Positions 1 to 13,700 of a stretch of DNA of 64,000 bases are shown one piece after another. Origin of the DNA: Luscinia megarhynchos (taxonomy: Eukaryota > Chordata > Aves > Passeriformes > Turdidae). The stretch is taken from the NCBI GenBank assembly GCA_034336665.1, contig JAPFBE010000002.1:20066906-20130905 (forward strand). The letters run 5' to 3'. Every line of letters begins with the position of its first letter. Within the stretch, counting starts at the first letter, position 1. Both the position numbers and the translations under genes were made by a program. Below the pieces are notes generated by a model. That model was not told the origin of the DNA and made no database searches. It worked only from the letters and a program-made list of their open reading frames with translations.

Positions 1-3000
1 GAAGAGCTTTACAAACATTGTCTTTGTGTCCCCTGAAGAGTTTTTTTTGGGGTTTTTTTTTTGTGATGCAGAAGAGTGATGGGAAGGAGACCTCTGCCTT
101 CTTCCATGGACAGAAATCCAGCCAGCTGGTGCCTACCATTTTACCTGGAATGAATAGGAATACTTGTTTATTTAATAACCTTAATGCAGGAGCTGATCAG
201 AGTGATGTGGCCTTCTACAGAACACCCCAGTGGTTGAAAGATTTTTGTCAGTGTGGGATTTGGCACTGTGGAGGCACAGAGAACAGCCTTGGAAGAAGAA
301 CAAAGTATAGACAAACCTGGGGACCTGGAAGAGATCCTTCTTGCCCTGTCCTGTAGACTGGTAGGTGTAGAAGGTATTAAGCCTCACCTGGCAGGACTGC
401 CCTTAAATGCCAGCAGTCCAAGTGATAGTCCTCAACTTCTGGATGTCCTATTATAGGGTTGGCCTATCCCTCTCTCCCAGATCCACCATGATGAAATTTT
501 CTTTTCCCACTGCTGCAACTGTACAGCCCCAGGGGACATTAAGATGATCCTGCTTTCTGATTTCCCTTCCTTTTTTTTTTTTTTTCTTTGCTTCTTTTTA
601 TTAATTTGAATCTCTGATGTTCTACCTGGCACCTGGGAAAACTCATTTACACCACTACAGAGCAGCATACACTAATTTTGTGAAAACAAACAGTAACCAC
701 ACAAGAAGCTAGATCAGAGAAAAACCAGGATCCCTGAGCCAGTATGACATTCCAAAATTTGGGGCTGTGCACTAAGAAAACTGCAGAACAAAGTACAGGG
801 TTGTGCTTCTGCTAAAATATCTGTCATTTCCCAAAGGTGTCTGGAGGTTGGTGTGCAAACCTGTGTAGGATCTCACCAACCTGTACGTCACATCCGAGAA
901 GACAAAGGCAGAAATAAGAAGTTTTTTCAGGCTGAGCTTGTGAGCCAAATCTCCCAACTGCTCCCTCACACTGTCACAGCAGCAGGTTTGTCTACAGCTG
1001 CTTCACAATACATAGCAACTGCAGGCACTGCCTCCTCATTTTCATTCAGATCTAATCATGAAACAAGAATGTGCTTGGTCATATTCGTGCTGGGACTGCA
1101 TGTCCTCAGCGAAGTTTGCACACCCCGATAAATTGGCTTGCAGTTGAAAATAGAAACTGCTACTGTAATAACAGAACATGTAACTCTGAGCAAAGATTGC
1201 CAGGGTGTGAATATTGCTGATGGCATTAAGGGTCTTTATCACATCTTGTAAAGTGTTATCAATCAAACTACAGGTGTTAAGCAGGTAAAAGCTGTAGTTT
1301 GAGGCAACAGATAAGAACCTTTCCCTTGGATCTTAAGCACTGTTTCCTACTAGATTTTTCCTGAGAGAAAGTGTCAGGATATCAAAGGGAAAAGAAAGAT
1401 ATATTTTTAAGCCTTGGGGCAAAAGAGGGAGGGGATTTTGAAGATAGTTTTAGGAGAAGCATTATCAGCCTCTCAGAATGACTTCAAATAGCAATCTCTT
1501 CCCCAATCACAACCAGATGTTTATTATACTTACCAAAGAATTTGCCTTTTTTTTTTTTCCCAAATAACAATTTGCTAATAATATTTAAGCTATGTCTTGT
1601 GAACTTGTGAAGTATGTGTGGAAAGAGAGGCAAGCATATTTGAGCTTCATAGTTTACCATATACCATAGGCACTCAAAATAAATGGGTGGCTGCATTACA
1701 CTGGGGCTTGTTTGATGTACTGGGATCTAATGCACATCACTTGGTTTGCTCCCAGCAAGTGTTGTGCATATTTAATACATAGAAGGTAAAGAAATCAATT
1801 TCAAAGCTATAACTGAAAGCGACTATAAAATTCCACTGTTACTGCAATGTTATGAAGTATATATGTTATTGGTTCCTCTGGCCTCTTTTACATGGGAGGT
1901 GACTTGGTGGCACCCTTTAATCTGAATTCAGACCCCGCCCCAGGAATCTGCTGGCCTTGCTCTGAATCTCTATTTGGGTACAGAAATAGCTGCATTTATA
2001 GCAAGGAAAAAGAGGATACCTATGCCTGGTTCTAGTTTGAACCACAAGTTCGTGTCTTTGGGAGCTGAATATCTGTAATTCAGAGCAACAATTTTTTTTT
2101 CTGAAACAAACAATTATTTAAACCACTTTATACTTTCTTCCTACTCCAAAAAAGAAAGGGAGTGACTAAAGTGAAAAATAGACATAAGAGTTACATGTCC
2201 TAAACAGCTTAAAACCAGGGGGAAAAGTAAAAGCCCTTTTCACTGTGCAGTTGTTCAGAGGCTTCAACTAATTTTTGAGGAAAGCAAACCCTTTGATAGT
2301 AATTTTACAGTCTGGGAAGAGAGGTGGGGATGTACCCTGGGATCTCACTTGGGGCAGGCAATGGAAAGCAGAGGCCAGAAACTTGGCCCCACATTTCCAG
2401 TTTTGAGTTACAGCTGCCCAACTTGAACTCTAAATCATAGGATCTGCAGACCAAAATCAATCATGAAAAGAGGGAAAAAAAAACAAACCCGCTAGGAAAA
2501 AGATCTGCAAAATTCTGTGCATATACCTGATATCTGAGCATCTACCTTCTAACACAAACCATTGCTGATGAAACAGCCAATCTCCTCACACACAGCTACA
2601 TTTTTAAATGAGCAGATTTTGTCTGGATTTCAGCCAGAACTTTAGTGTACTATAGGTTCAGTTAAAACATTTGTAATTATTATCTCATATTGTAGTGATC
2701 ATCTCCTATGGCCACTCAATTTTCACAGAGAGTTAGAGTATTTTTTTATCTAATGGTCTAAGTCTATTAACAAAGGCAGTGCCCTGGAAAAGGTGAGAAT
2801 TTTTTTGTCCCTAAACTGACAGTAGGTAAAAACTCAAATGCTGACTCTGAGCCCTTTGTATGCTGGAGATAACAGCCCTGGATTTGTGAATTCAAGCTGT
2901 GTCTGTGCCATGGTGTGGTCCCAATGTGCAGGATGCATCTTTCCAGATGCCCAGCTACAGCACTAAGAAGTACCTGCCAGTTAATTTACCCCATTTATTA

Positions 3001-5289
3001 CCTGAATCTAACAGCAGTTGATCAGCCTCTGAACTGAAGAACTCAATCTCAGTTACCAAGATTGACTGATTGGAGTAATTGAAGCAATCTTATTTAATGT
3101 TTGCCTTAAATGCTCTGGCAGTCTGATTCAGATAAGATTTCAAACAGTCTCTATGCTTTTGATCTCAAATTAGCTTCAGGATTAACTCAAGCTTGCTTCA
3201 GACACAGTAAAAAATTCTCTCAAGTAGCCATGCTCAAGCCCTCTTCCTGATTCCTCCAGATTAATTAAAATCTCACCTCAACCCAGTTGTGCTAGTGTCA
3301 GTCTGGACAATGCTGCACTGGTACCTCAGGCTTGCTGAAATCCTCACGTATGACTTGTAGCTCTATTTATCACTTCCCCTTTGCTACTGTTGAAAGGGGC
3401 AATAAACACTTTGAAAAAGCTGCTCCTAAGTAACAAGATTACTTCAGAAGGTGAGTTTGAGGTTCTTAATTCCCTTAGAAATGCTCCACATTTTTCACCT
3501 CAGGTCTGCAGAAGTGTTTGTGTATCACCTAAAACCACAAAGCCTGATTTTGATTAGACTGTGGGTACCACGGCTAGGTTATTATTTTAAGATAGCATCA
3601 TGGAATAACTTCAGTTATAACTTAATTAATTCAAACACTATAGTTTCTTTTGAATGGAAGCATTTTATCCAAGCAAAGGATCACCCTTGAATGACTGCAT
3701 TTGTACTGCAGAACCACCACAGATCTAGGGTTCAGCTAAGGTCTGCATTCAAAGTTATTGCATTAACACTTATGTTATACTGCTGCCTACAGGTCCATAT
3801 TTAAAAATTAGGGTGTTATGCTAACTTATGTTTAAACAAGGCTCCTGTTCCAAAGCTTAGGAAACAAGGAAGATAAGGAAGGTATGGGAGAAGCTGAACC
3901 CATTTTAGCTTTCCATGGTTTGTGTATTCCACTGCCCTGCAGCCACCACAGAGGGGCTGGTTTTGTGGCAGAGCTACATTTGGGAATGCAGTTCAAGAGG
4001 AAGACAGGGATTATGGTAGTGCCTGTATTAGAGGTGCTGTGGAGGAAAGCACAGGGATCCCTGGGATGGCAGACAGGCAGGTATCTGATGATCTCTCCTG
4101 TGGTGTTGTTTCAAACTTTGATTTCCCCTTGTGGAAACTGCACTTTTTTTTAAAGCAAATGGATATGTATTTTGAGGTTGGACACAGAATATAAGGACTA
4201 TCTTTTCATAATTTGTAGTTTAAAAATCCTTTACAAGTAGCCAATAAATCTCAAGAGCTTGTCATGTTGTATCTCACTACTATATTGAAAAAAAAGAATG
4301 CCACATGCCACATGTTTCACTGAAATAGAAACACCTTTCTTGCAGAGGCTGGCATGGGGAAGGGTAGTTTTTCTCTCCAATTCATGTGCATAGTTCTTCT
4401 TGAGGAAACCAACTTAAATTGCTACACACATATTTTGAATTTGAAAATATTTTCTGAATACAGGAAGAAGAAATTTCAACTTAATGCCTTTAGGGGAGCC
4501 AGACACTTCTGCAAGCACTTTCCTCTTGTCCCTATGGAACAGATTGATCTTGGCAACTCAGGATGCTGGTGCTTTCAGCTCAAGCTATTAGACTCAAATT
4601 ATTTTCCTCCATGTTCTGTAAACTATGCTATTTTTGCAAAAGGAGACTACTTTATTTGAACAATTAGCAAACTGACATTTCCTACAATCATATAAATTAA
4701 TAGAAATGTTAGCATTTAGCACTCAAAATCTTCTGCACCCTGAAGGCTGGGTAAGGTATTAGTCAGATCTAATTAAAGTTGTCTGATGCCAGGCAGCCCC
4801 CAGTGACTGCCACAGTACTGTTTCCTATGTAATTGTTGGTCAATTTGTTGCAATATATCATCAGGATTACTGAATTATTAGTTATAATTACAACTTGAGA
4901 GTCAATAGCAGTGTCACAGCAAGGGTAAGTAAACACTAGAAAATTATGAGGGATGGAAATACCTTTCTAACAGCGACATCATATTAGTAGTACAGAGACC
5001 ACCCACTGTAACAGCTAGGCACAATGATAAATTCCTGCTTGCAGAAGGTGGAGTTGGATGTTTTTGCCTTAATGTGCTGCATTCATCTCAGTGACATCCT
5101 CTATAAGCTCCTTTTTGATTCCTTCCCACCAGCTGTGGAGCACACATGTGAGGTAGTTTAAACTGGCTGAAACCCACACAGTCTGCCAGACTAAATTTTA
5201 TGGCTACCAGTGTCAAACCAATTGCACAGACCCTCCCAAGGATGCATCTCCCAAAGGTCTGCAGGTCATTTTCCTATGGCTCTTCAGTC
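1..5289. other. Non-coding avian DNA, no gene recognised
   Basis: The stretch is AT-rich with short open frames on both strands, none longer than about 120 codons and none resembling a known protein family. It contains a poly-T tract near 571-585 and other short A or T runs. I see no CR1 tail, LTR end, tRNA-like fold or splice-bounded exon that I can defend. It is either intergenic or part of a large intron. Confidence 0.6.
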
Positions 5290-6020
5290 ACCCTCATGCC
5301 TGGAAAGGCTGACCTGGAACAGAGACTAGGCAGAGCAAAAGGGATAAAATAGGTATTTATTGAAAGGATACACCTTGGGCAGTACAAGAGCACAGCCAGG
5401 GTTACACCAAATCAAATCTAAGATGGATCTTGGTCACAAGTCTTTACATTTTTATAAGTTTTGGTTCATCTACATATTGGGGTAAGTTATTCAACCACAG
5501 CCCCAGGCTATGAAGTCTCAGCCCCCTGCCTTGCCCCCTTTTCCTTGCTATTGTTTGTGCTTTTTGGGTACCAGTAGTCCTTGATTCTCTAGCTAGGAAG
5601 GGATTGTTTTGTCTAACTATCCTGTGAAGAGAACTTAAAACAGATTTACTCACTAAACAGCAGAGATTCTGAAAAATATAAAAACTAAAAACCAATGCAT
5701 CACCCCAAGTCCCATTTTCACAAATAGTCAAGGGGATCAGGAGCCCACGGCCTGTCAGACAGATACCAATTCTCCATTCTCCAAAAGGCCACCTCTCCAT
5801 GCACTATATACTTTTGATTCCTGATATGGTTGGTGGGTTATGGCCTCTTGGAAAATTTGACCCTTGTGCACTTCTAAGAATGGCAACACAAGGTCCTCTA
5901 TGGGAGAAGTGGGAGAGAATTGTCTACTGCTTTTCAAAGAAGAACAGAGTATTTGCTGTTACTATTTTGACTAACATGAGAGATACTTTTCAAAACTATT
6001 TCAAATTTCAAAGAATACAT
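5290..6020 (-). repeat. Probable antisense LTR remnant (solo LTR-like)
   Basis: Read on the minus strand, this block has an LTR-like layout. A TATAAAAA box lies at 5457-5450 and an AATAAA signal at 5361-5356, about 90 bases downstream, which is the spacing expected for an R region. The block is richer in G+C than its surroundings and carries overlapping minus-strand frames (5444-5800 and 5755-5937), as LTRs often do. The overall sequence resembles LTRs I associate with songbird endogenous retroviruses, but I cannot name the family. The ends are approximate: I could not fix TG...CA termini or a target-site duplication. No internal retroviral coding sequence adjoins it, so a solo LTR is the simplest reading. 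An unrelated poly(A)-bearing sequence remains possible. Confidence 0.4.
5356..5361 (-). promoter_or_regulatory. AATAAA polyadenylation signal of the antisense LTR candidate
   Basis: TTTATT on the plus strand reads AATAAA on the minus strand. It lies about 90 bases downstream of a TATA-like box at 5457-5450 on the same strand, matching the promoter-to-polyadenylation distance of an LTR R region. Its use is inferred from position only. Confidence 0.35.
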
Positions 6021-7599
6021 TAATTTTGTGAGAAAAGAAAAGAAAAATAGTTGTATTTTTCTGCAAGTCAAGTCTAGGACTTCCAAGGAATCCAAAAGAC
6101 AAAATACTTCTGATAAGAAATTTCCAGTTTTACTCTAAGTTCAAGGTGTGTTGGGAAATGGACTGAGAGTTCAGTGTGTGGAAACAAGACCTGTAAAGTT
6201 CAGCATATAGTGCAAGAACCAAAACCTAATTAGGGAGTTGGTCAGGGAGTTATCTACCTAATCTCCAACCACAGCCTCAAAGGTTGAAAATGTGACTCCA
6301 TCTTCTAAACGAAGAAACAGGTCATTAAAATTCAGGCTGTACAACTAACATTGCACTCATTTAACAAAACAAGAGTTCAAAACATAAGGAGTTTAACTCC
6401 ACATCAGAGACATTTCTGGAAACCGCAGACTTAACGAACTATCTTCCTTCCATTGGTTTCAAATGAAACAGGCACAGAGGCTTTCTTTGGCACAGCCTAA
6501 CCCTGCTCAACCAGGTGTGGGTTTCAATTAAGTTACCCTTGTGCAGGAATCCGAAGACAAACATTTGTAAACTCCTTTTTGGTTGGTTTGTTTGTTTGTG
6601 TTTAAAAAACGTCCCCGCGGTGGTCGCCCTGCTGAAACCAGCCCGGACAGCTGGAACAGCAACCCGGAGCCAACCTGCCAAGTCACAGCCCTGGCTGCCT
6701 GTGTGCTTGTGCTCTGCTCTCACAGCCTGACTCAGTGGAAAAAAAGAAGTCTGTGGAAGCTCAAGCTGCAGTGAGATGACAGGTGACTTCTGGGGAAAGA
6801 AAAAAAAAAGCTGTAGCTGTAGCCCCACGCCCATTTCTGGAAACCTGGCAGGAGTCGTTTGTGGGAGAGAAGGTGTCGAGCAGAGCTGGCTGGGTGATAG
6901 TGGAATAAGTCCATTCCAAAGGTTTTCCAATTTTTTTGTACAGTCTTGAAATGAAAACAAAAACGTCTAAAATAGAAGGGTGTGGAATTGTGTTGAAACA
7001 TCTATTTCTGAGTTAGATTGAGTTTTCAGATCAGACATAACCAGAGACCTCAACCTGGGATGCAGAAAACTCCCCTCTCATCAACACCAGCACTTCTGCA
7101 AGATGTTTTGGCATCCAAGAAGCAGCGTATTTTAGTTAAATTTATTTCATCAGACGTGTTCTGACAAATTCCAGTCTTGAAAAGTCATTGTGTCACCAGT
7201 TTGTGGAAAGATTAGTATTTTAAAAAACTCATAAAAATAAAGGGCTGGAAAAGAAGCTGAGGTACAGTCAGTCACTCAAAAGACATTTGTCAGCAAAATT
7301 AAATATAAGTTCAGGCGTATTCTGTTTCATCACATACTGTTCCTTTTAGGGGTGAGGCACTTAAGTAATTTCTCTATTTTGGAATGAGACTGCAAGACAA
7401 ACAGTTTATCTTCAGTTTGGCAAAAGAAAGTTACATTAACGTCTATCAAGATGAAAGTGGAGCAAACCAGAATATTTTACAGCTTAAATAGTGACTCTGT
7501 TCTTCAGCTATGTGTAAACTATTCATCTCCCAGGATGCAATCAAATGTCACTGTCTTGATATGAGTTCCCAGTAAACTAGAAAACACAAATTCATGTAC
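6021..7599. other. Non-coding DNA with a small GC-richer, CpG-bearing patch
   Basis: Most of the block is AT-rich and featureless. Bases about 6610-6740 are clearly richer in G+C, with several CpG dinucleotides (for example around 6615-6630), and end at a TGACTCA AP-1/MAF-type site (6728-6734). Long minus-strand frames here (6439-6960, 173 codons) have no family resemblance and probably reflect local composition. The patch could be a small regulatory element or an old repeat. Confidence 0.4.
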
Positions 7600-7600
7600 T

Positions 7601-7703
7601 TTATATATGCACACACACACACACACACACATATATAGTACCTATATATATATACACACATACATAAATATAATATTTTTGTGTACACACACACACACAC
7701 ACA
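7601..7703. repeat. AC/AT dinucleotide microsatellite cluster
   Basis: An (AC)n run of about 20 bases starts near 7610 and passes into (AT)n. Further TA and CA runs follow, and a second (AC)n run of about 19 bases lies at 7685-7703. The intervening bases are degenerate AT/AC steps, so this looks like one interrupted compound microsatellite. It is probably length-polymorphic. Confidence 0.95.
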
Positions 7704-10700
7704 GATGCAAACCACATCTGGAGATCCATTAAAATATTTCTCCTACCTCCTCAATAACCACAGTTACAGTAATCCCTAGAAGGAACAGAGTAGGGCTAAG
7801 GTCAGCCGTCTCTGATCACCAATGTTTGTACAAAGTGATTTTATGTTTCATTTGCACTAGACAGTGATAGCAAGTTAGAATTTTGGCTCAAAAGAATTTT
7901 TGTGGAAGAAAAAAATGTTTGGAAAGTTGAAAGATTTTCCTGAAGGAAGGTTCAGGGAATAAGTAAGAGCTGATTTATCTTTTTCAAGACTTTTGCAAGT
8001 TGGAAAACAGGGAGAAAATTCCCTACCTTGCTCCTCATAAAATTGCATTATCACAATAAAGTCTGTGTTGTATTCTTTCTGCTGAAATTAAAATAATTAA
8101 GTAGAAAAAAAAAGAGGGAAAACATAATGAGTAAAACTCAGTCTGCTCTTAAGTGAAAATAATACAATATTATAAGTTTAAGAGTGTTACTATCTTTTCA
8201 CCAAGATGATTCCAAACATGATGTACATTTTTCATTGAGTTTGAAAGTGCATTTAAGAAGCACCTTAATTTCCAAGAGAGTTCATAGTTTGGGTTTTTAT
8301 TAATTTTTTTTCCCCAAAATGTTTTTATTGAAAAAAATTTCAGCCTATTCTAGCTTGCATTTTGGATTCTCTCAAAATCCAAATTCGAAACTTCAAAGCG
8401 AGCCATCTCCACAACCATTACTTTTGTAGCATTTTGATCAAAGCCATGGAAATTCCTGGTTCCACCCTGCAATAATGAACTGGCCCAGGTTTCATTTGAA
8501 ATCCAGCTCTGAGGAGCTGACTTACCTATCTGGTTTGCAAGAATCCTGCTGTCTTCACCTGACCCGAGAGCATCTCCGCATAGCAAAGCTCTCCTCCAGC
8601 TGGAATGCATCCACACAATACAGTCCCCATTCCCTCAATGTGGGGGGCACCAACGTTTGCCTGTCAACCTCCTGTTTACCAACCTTCTCCAAGTTCAGAA
8701 AGCTCCTTCTTTCTGCATCCTGAAGATCAAGGTTTTTTTGCTGGTTTTTTTTGGTTTTTTTTAGCAATTCACTAGATAGCTGTGTTTGCCTAAAGAGACC
8801 CTCCCACTGCTCTTTTATCCTCTGAAGGCAGGCCAATTTTCAACTACAGCCTGATGGTTGCCTGGGTTAACCTCTGCCTTGTTTCATGAGGCTTAGAAAC
8901 CCCAATACACCTTTCAAATGGCGTGCCTGATCACACTGCTCTGGCAGATAAACAGAAAATTGGAATGAGCTTCTCCAGTAAGAGCCAGCACGAAGGCACC
9001 ATCATCTCACAGGGGGGAATGCCTGGCAGGCAGGCATGCAGGCAGGCAGGTTTGGAGATCAGTTATGATGGGGACACAGAAAAGGCAGCTGTGGAACAGA
9101 CAGTAACAACACTCTTTCAATGCAAGGCAAGGCTGTGGTGCTTCCTTCTACAGGGAATTTGGGACAAATATCTTGAGAGCACTTTTAACCCTTAAATATT
9201 GTATGTAAGACATTTAGGTGGCTGTTGAAGATGAAGTTATCCCTACCTTGTTCTATGTAGCTTATATTCAAGTGGTTTAAATTTGAATCTCCATGGTTCA
9301 ATTCAAGGCCTTTATCCTGTAAGTTTTCCTCTTATTTGTAGGATTTTTCCATCATGCTGGTAGCCTCTTCCTCCTCTCTTACCATGACTGCATGCCACAG
9401 TCCTGTGCAATAAGGCAAAAGACATGGATTACTACAACTTGTTTCTAGTTTCTATTCTTTATGTTTGTTCAGGTTCAAATGCAAACTTCACTGCACAGAA
9501 AAACTTGGGTCTTGCATCTGGTCCAGACTGCTTTCACCAACTAAACTGTCCTTTGGGTGAGGTGTGACACCCAGAAGAGCCATCTGAGCTTTCCAAACTG
9601 ACTCTCAAGATCTAATTAGTTCTCTGGACACCTGGCTTTCCTGAGGCACAAGTTGTCTTTCCTAAATCAGGATGTGTTCCAAACAAGTACAATTGAAAGA
9701 AAAAAAAAGGAAAAACCCAAACCCAAAAAATATAGAAAAAATGGAAAAACTTTCACCTTGGTGATTTGTTTTTAAACTACAGAAACACAGCAGTTCATAA
9801 TTCACCACCAAATCCCCTACTCTTTAGGTCTTCACTCTCTTGTGTGCCCTTCACAGCTTTCCCTAGAGCCCTAAGCAGACATTTAAACATCTCCTGCTGA
9901 GGTCAGTGGGATTTAGGCAGATCCATGCCCCTGCAGAACTCAGCTCCTCTGCACTGACAGCAGCTCAGCTGCTCAGATTTGTTCCACAGTGTGGCCTGCA
10001 AAAGAAGCTGTTCCAAGGTGTACAAAGCATTTGCTGCCTGCTGCTGTTGGCAGCATAAAACTGCCATGGAGCTGTTGCCAGGGGAGAAGAAATAAAATCC
10101 CCTCAGGAAAGAAAAGAACACACAGGTAGAGAAGAAGGAGTGGGGTGGGAGGTGTGGGGTCCCCCCTGGGACCCAGCCCTCATTTGGAAATAAGATGAGC
10201 TTGCTGTTGGCACAGGGTTTGGCCAATCTTGCTGATCCTCCTGTGTGCACCTGAGCATCCCTGTGGATGTCTGCCCCACGCTGAGCCTTTGGTGTGAGGT
10301 CCCCTTGTGAAAGTCCTTTAAAAAGCAGTGACTCTTTGCTTCCTGGCAACTTGCTGTCTAATGGCACATCAAGGAGGGCACCCAAAACCCTTCTCACCCT
10401 TCACTGCATGGAAGCACAGCCCTACTGGAAGTACCTGGATGGCTTGGGAAGTCTTCCCTGGTGCTGCCCCTTGTTCCTAACCCAAAACAGACTGAAGTGC
10501 TTTCCCACCCACACTGATTTGCTGATACCCATTTATGGTACAAGAAACTGGACTACAGACCATGAGGCAACAATTTCAAGACCTATAAACCCCTTTCTTA
10601 TCCTCATGCAGCAAAATTCATTTGGAGTGTGATGAAACAGCTTTGAAAGGGAAGGAAGCCACACAGGGGCAGTAAGCTGAGAGCAAAAGCCATGGGAAAG

Positions 10701-13700
10701 GTCTGACAGTCCTTCCCTTGATCTCAAGTCTTAAATTTTCTGTTGTATCTATGGTTTCCCCAGAATATTTTTTGCAGCTAATGCAGCAGGTATACCCATG
10801 CTCATTACCCATGCACACATTGTAGTAGCAGGAACCAAATGAGAATCCAACTTTAAGGGCTTTAAATGTAAATTTAAAAAAAAAGGCTAGATACACAATC
10901 TTATTTTTCTTCATTCATTTTGGGGTCATGCATATATGAAACTTCCTCTTCTGTAACTCCTTTCACAGTCTCCCACAGAGCCCTCCTGCAGATAATCCCA
11001 GCAGTAACAAAACAATGCTGTCCTTGCTGAATGACAGCACCAACTCTTGTCACTCTGCTGAGTGGGTGCCTAAAACAGGCACTTTGCCTCTCAATCCATT
11101 ATTTTCTCATCACTCACTGAAAAAACATTGCACCTTCCAAAGAATGAGACTGAGTATCAAAAGGGTTATTCCCTAGCAGCAAACTTTACAATTCGCTTCA
11201 GTATACCACAGATTAAAATATATTGTTTTCCTTACCTATTTTATTGAATAAACATTTTCAAACTATTTCAATGGATTCTCTGCCCCATAGTAAGTGTTAG
11301 TTCCAAATCACAGTTTTATGCAACAAAACTCACTAAAAGACAGAAAAAAATACATTAAGTTTACAGCTGGTTTACACACTAGGTATATTTTCCAACTAAA
11401 TTCTCTTTGATCTGATAATGCAATGCTTCATTTTGAAGCAAGTTCCACTACTACTACTATGCAAAAAATGTTGCCCAATGTCACACTGAGACCGTATTTT
11501 TCAAATATTAATTCACAGCTTTCATTTTAAGGACATGTTTATAGAGGTTGAAAGGAAGTTCAGATAAAGCTGTTGCATTGTGGCAATATATGAAATGAAT
11601 TGTTTTAATAGGAAAGAAGTTTAAGATAATCTCTTGGCCTTATTTCCTTTGCTGGTTAAACCCCTTTGGTCACGTCTGTGAGAGCAGTGCTGGCCACTTA
11701 TGTTTATTTTTCTTTAACTGAAAATTTTTAACCCTGAAAGTAAAGTTAAGGAGAAAAAATTAGTCCAAGGGGCTTCATGCTGTACCAGTGTGAGTCCTTT
11801 TCCAGTTGCAGGTGCCTCATTAAGCAAGTGAAGTGATGATTTTTGCCTTCCTCCCTGAATTTCTGTGTTCCATTTGTGGTACCCGCCCTCTGCAAAGAGA
11901 AGACTGGCATTGCCATGTGCCAACTCCAGAGATACATAAAAGGAGGATCTAACTGTAGCCAACCAGAAAAATGATAAAGCTGATGGAAACAGGCCTGACA
12001 AGAAGAGAGGAACTCCTCAGAGGAGCTGTCAGACAGAAAAGTAGAAGTGAGGAGATTGTACAGCACCAGCACAAGTACAGCACTACCTTCCTAATCCATA
12101 AGACAAACCTTAGGATTTTGGTGGTGAAGCCAGAGCAGAGATCTGAAATCTAGAGGCTACTTTCAAGAAAGATTTCTGTGGTCTGCATCTAATGCAGATA
12201 AGAAGAGAGTTCCCATTCCTGGATGACTGCCAAAGTTGTCCTTCTCCATTGGTTTCTTTTTTTTCCAGCAGGGAGGGCTAGACAATTAGATATACAGTTA
12301 CTTACTATTTTTTTTCAAATACCAGAAGTTAAAAACATGAGGTGGTCTAGCCAGACAACATCAAGTTTCTAGTGATCCCTTACCTAATAGTCCAGAACCC
12401 AGGGACTGTTTCCAGTAATATCATCTATGTTTTCTGGATTTCACCTCTCTCAGGTCCAGGACAGAGGCCTGGACCAAAAGTCCCTGTTTCCCACACAAGT
12501 GCTCCTCATGGCTGAGGAGTCTGAGAGTGCAGGGCTGCATCTGGGGTCTGGGGCTGCTAAATCAGCAGGCTTGGAGCTCACCCAGCTGCCTGTTTTGTGC
12601 CATATCACCAACACACGTCACCAATGCTACATCCACCTCTGCAGAAAGGCTCTGGCAATGTGCACATCTGTCCTCCTGCTCATCAGGTACAATGGGTCAC
12701 CCTCAGGTTTGTGAGACACCCCTGCAGAGGCTAAGGACTTCCACGAGGCACTTGGACCATGTAGGGACAAAACCTTTCCTCAGAGACTGTTCCTTATCTC
12801 ACACACTGCAAAACATTATTTGGCTAGAGGCAGCCAAACCTGACTGGAAGGCTTTCTGCCAGTGTGCTTGTACCTGGCAGCCTCTGCCAGACCACTCACA
12901 ATGACACCCTTCAGCCACAAAATGCACTAGTCATAATGCACAATGCACTTGAGCATTAACAGGGGCGGTACAACATGGATTTACTCATGTCCATCACACT
13001 CTCAAGGAACCCTTGCAGACGTCACTAGGCTCTTAAAGATTTACAGTAATGCTGAGGAACAAACAAGAAAAACCCACAGCTTCATTTCCCAGTACCAAAG
13101 GGAAGAATTTGCCAATAGTGCAGCAGCAAGCCACACTGACTGTGAGCAAACAAGCTCAGTTCTGCATTGCCTGGATCTGACTTTTGTTGAGGTACCTAAC
13201 TTTGATCTTGGATATGTGAAAATGTTGGCAGGTAGCTTCTTTTTATTTATTCTGGAAATCCTGCACATTTGAAAATTTGGTGAGCTGGCCTGACTAACAC
13301 ATTCATGAGTGCTGACATTTAGCTCACAGTTACCACTGAGGTATGACCTGAGTTATTTTTCTCAAGACCACAATCACATCCAGTTCTGCAACTGGTTTTA
13401 ACGTAAGTGAAAACATTTTTACGTTTAGATACGACAGAGAATTGTATGTATACATTTGTCCAACAAAAGGAAAAATGTCTTCAAAGTTGAGAGCAGATGC
13501 TCTGCACTCTCTTCAAAGCACCCAAGTGTGAAAGCAGACACTTCAGTTGCATTAGCCTGCACAAAAATGCAGCTGCCAGGGAGGTACAGGATCACTGCTG
13601 CACTGGTTCATTCATAAGAACCTTTCCAGCTCGTTTTTGAAAGGGCTGTAGAAACAAAGAGAGGCAGACATGCCAGGGGACACTTTTGCAAGGGTACAAC

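Noticed and set aside
6439..6960. 173-codon minus-strand frame
   Set aside because: It coincides with a GC-richer patch where stops are rarer, and shows no motif, splice sites or family resemblance.
8555..8836. 93-codon minus-strand frame with a charged, helical N-terminus
   Set aside because: It was considered as an exon or an old transposon piece, but I could not match any family and the lysine-rich run comes from a T-rich low-complexity tract.
9903..10397. 164-codon minus-strand frame
   Set aside because: There is no domain signal. Composition explains the length, and no neighbouring exon is seen.
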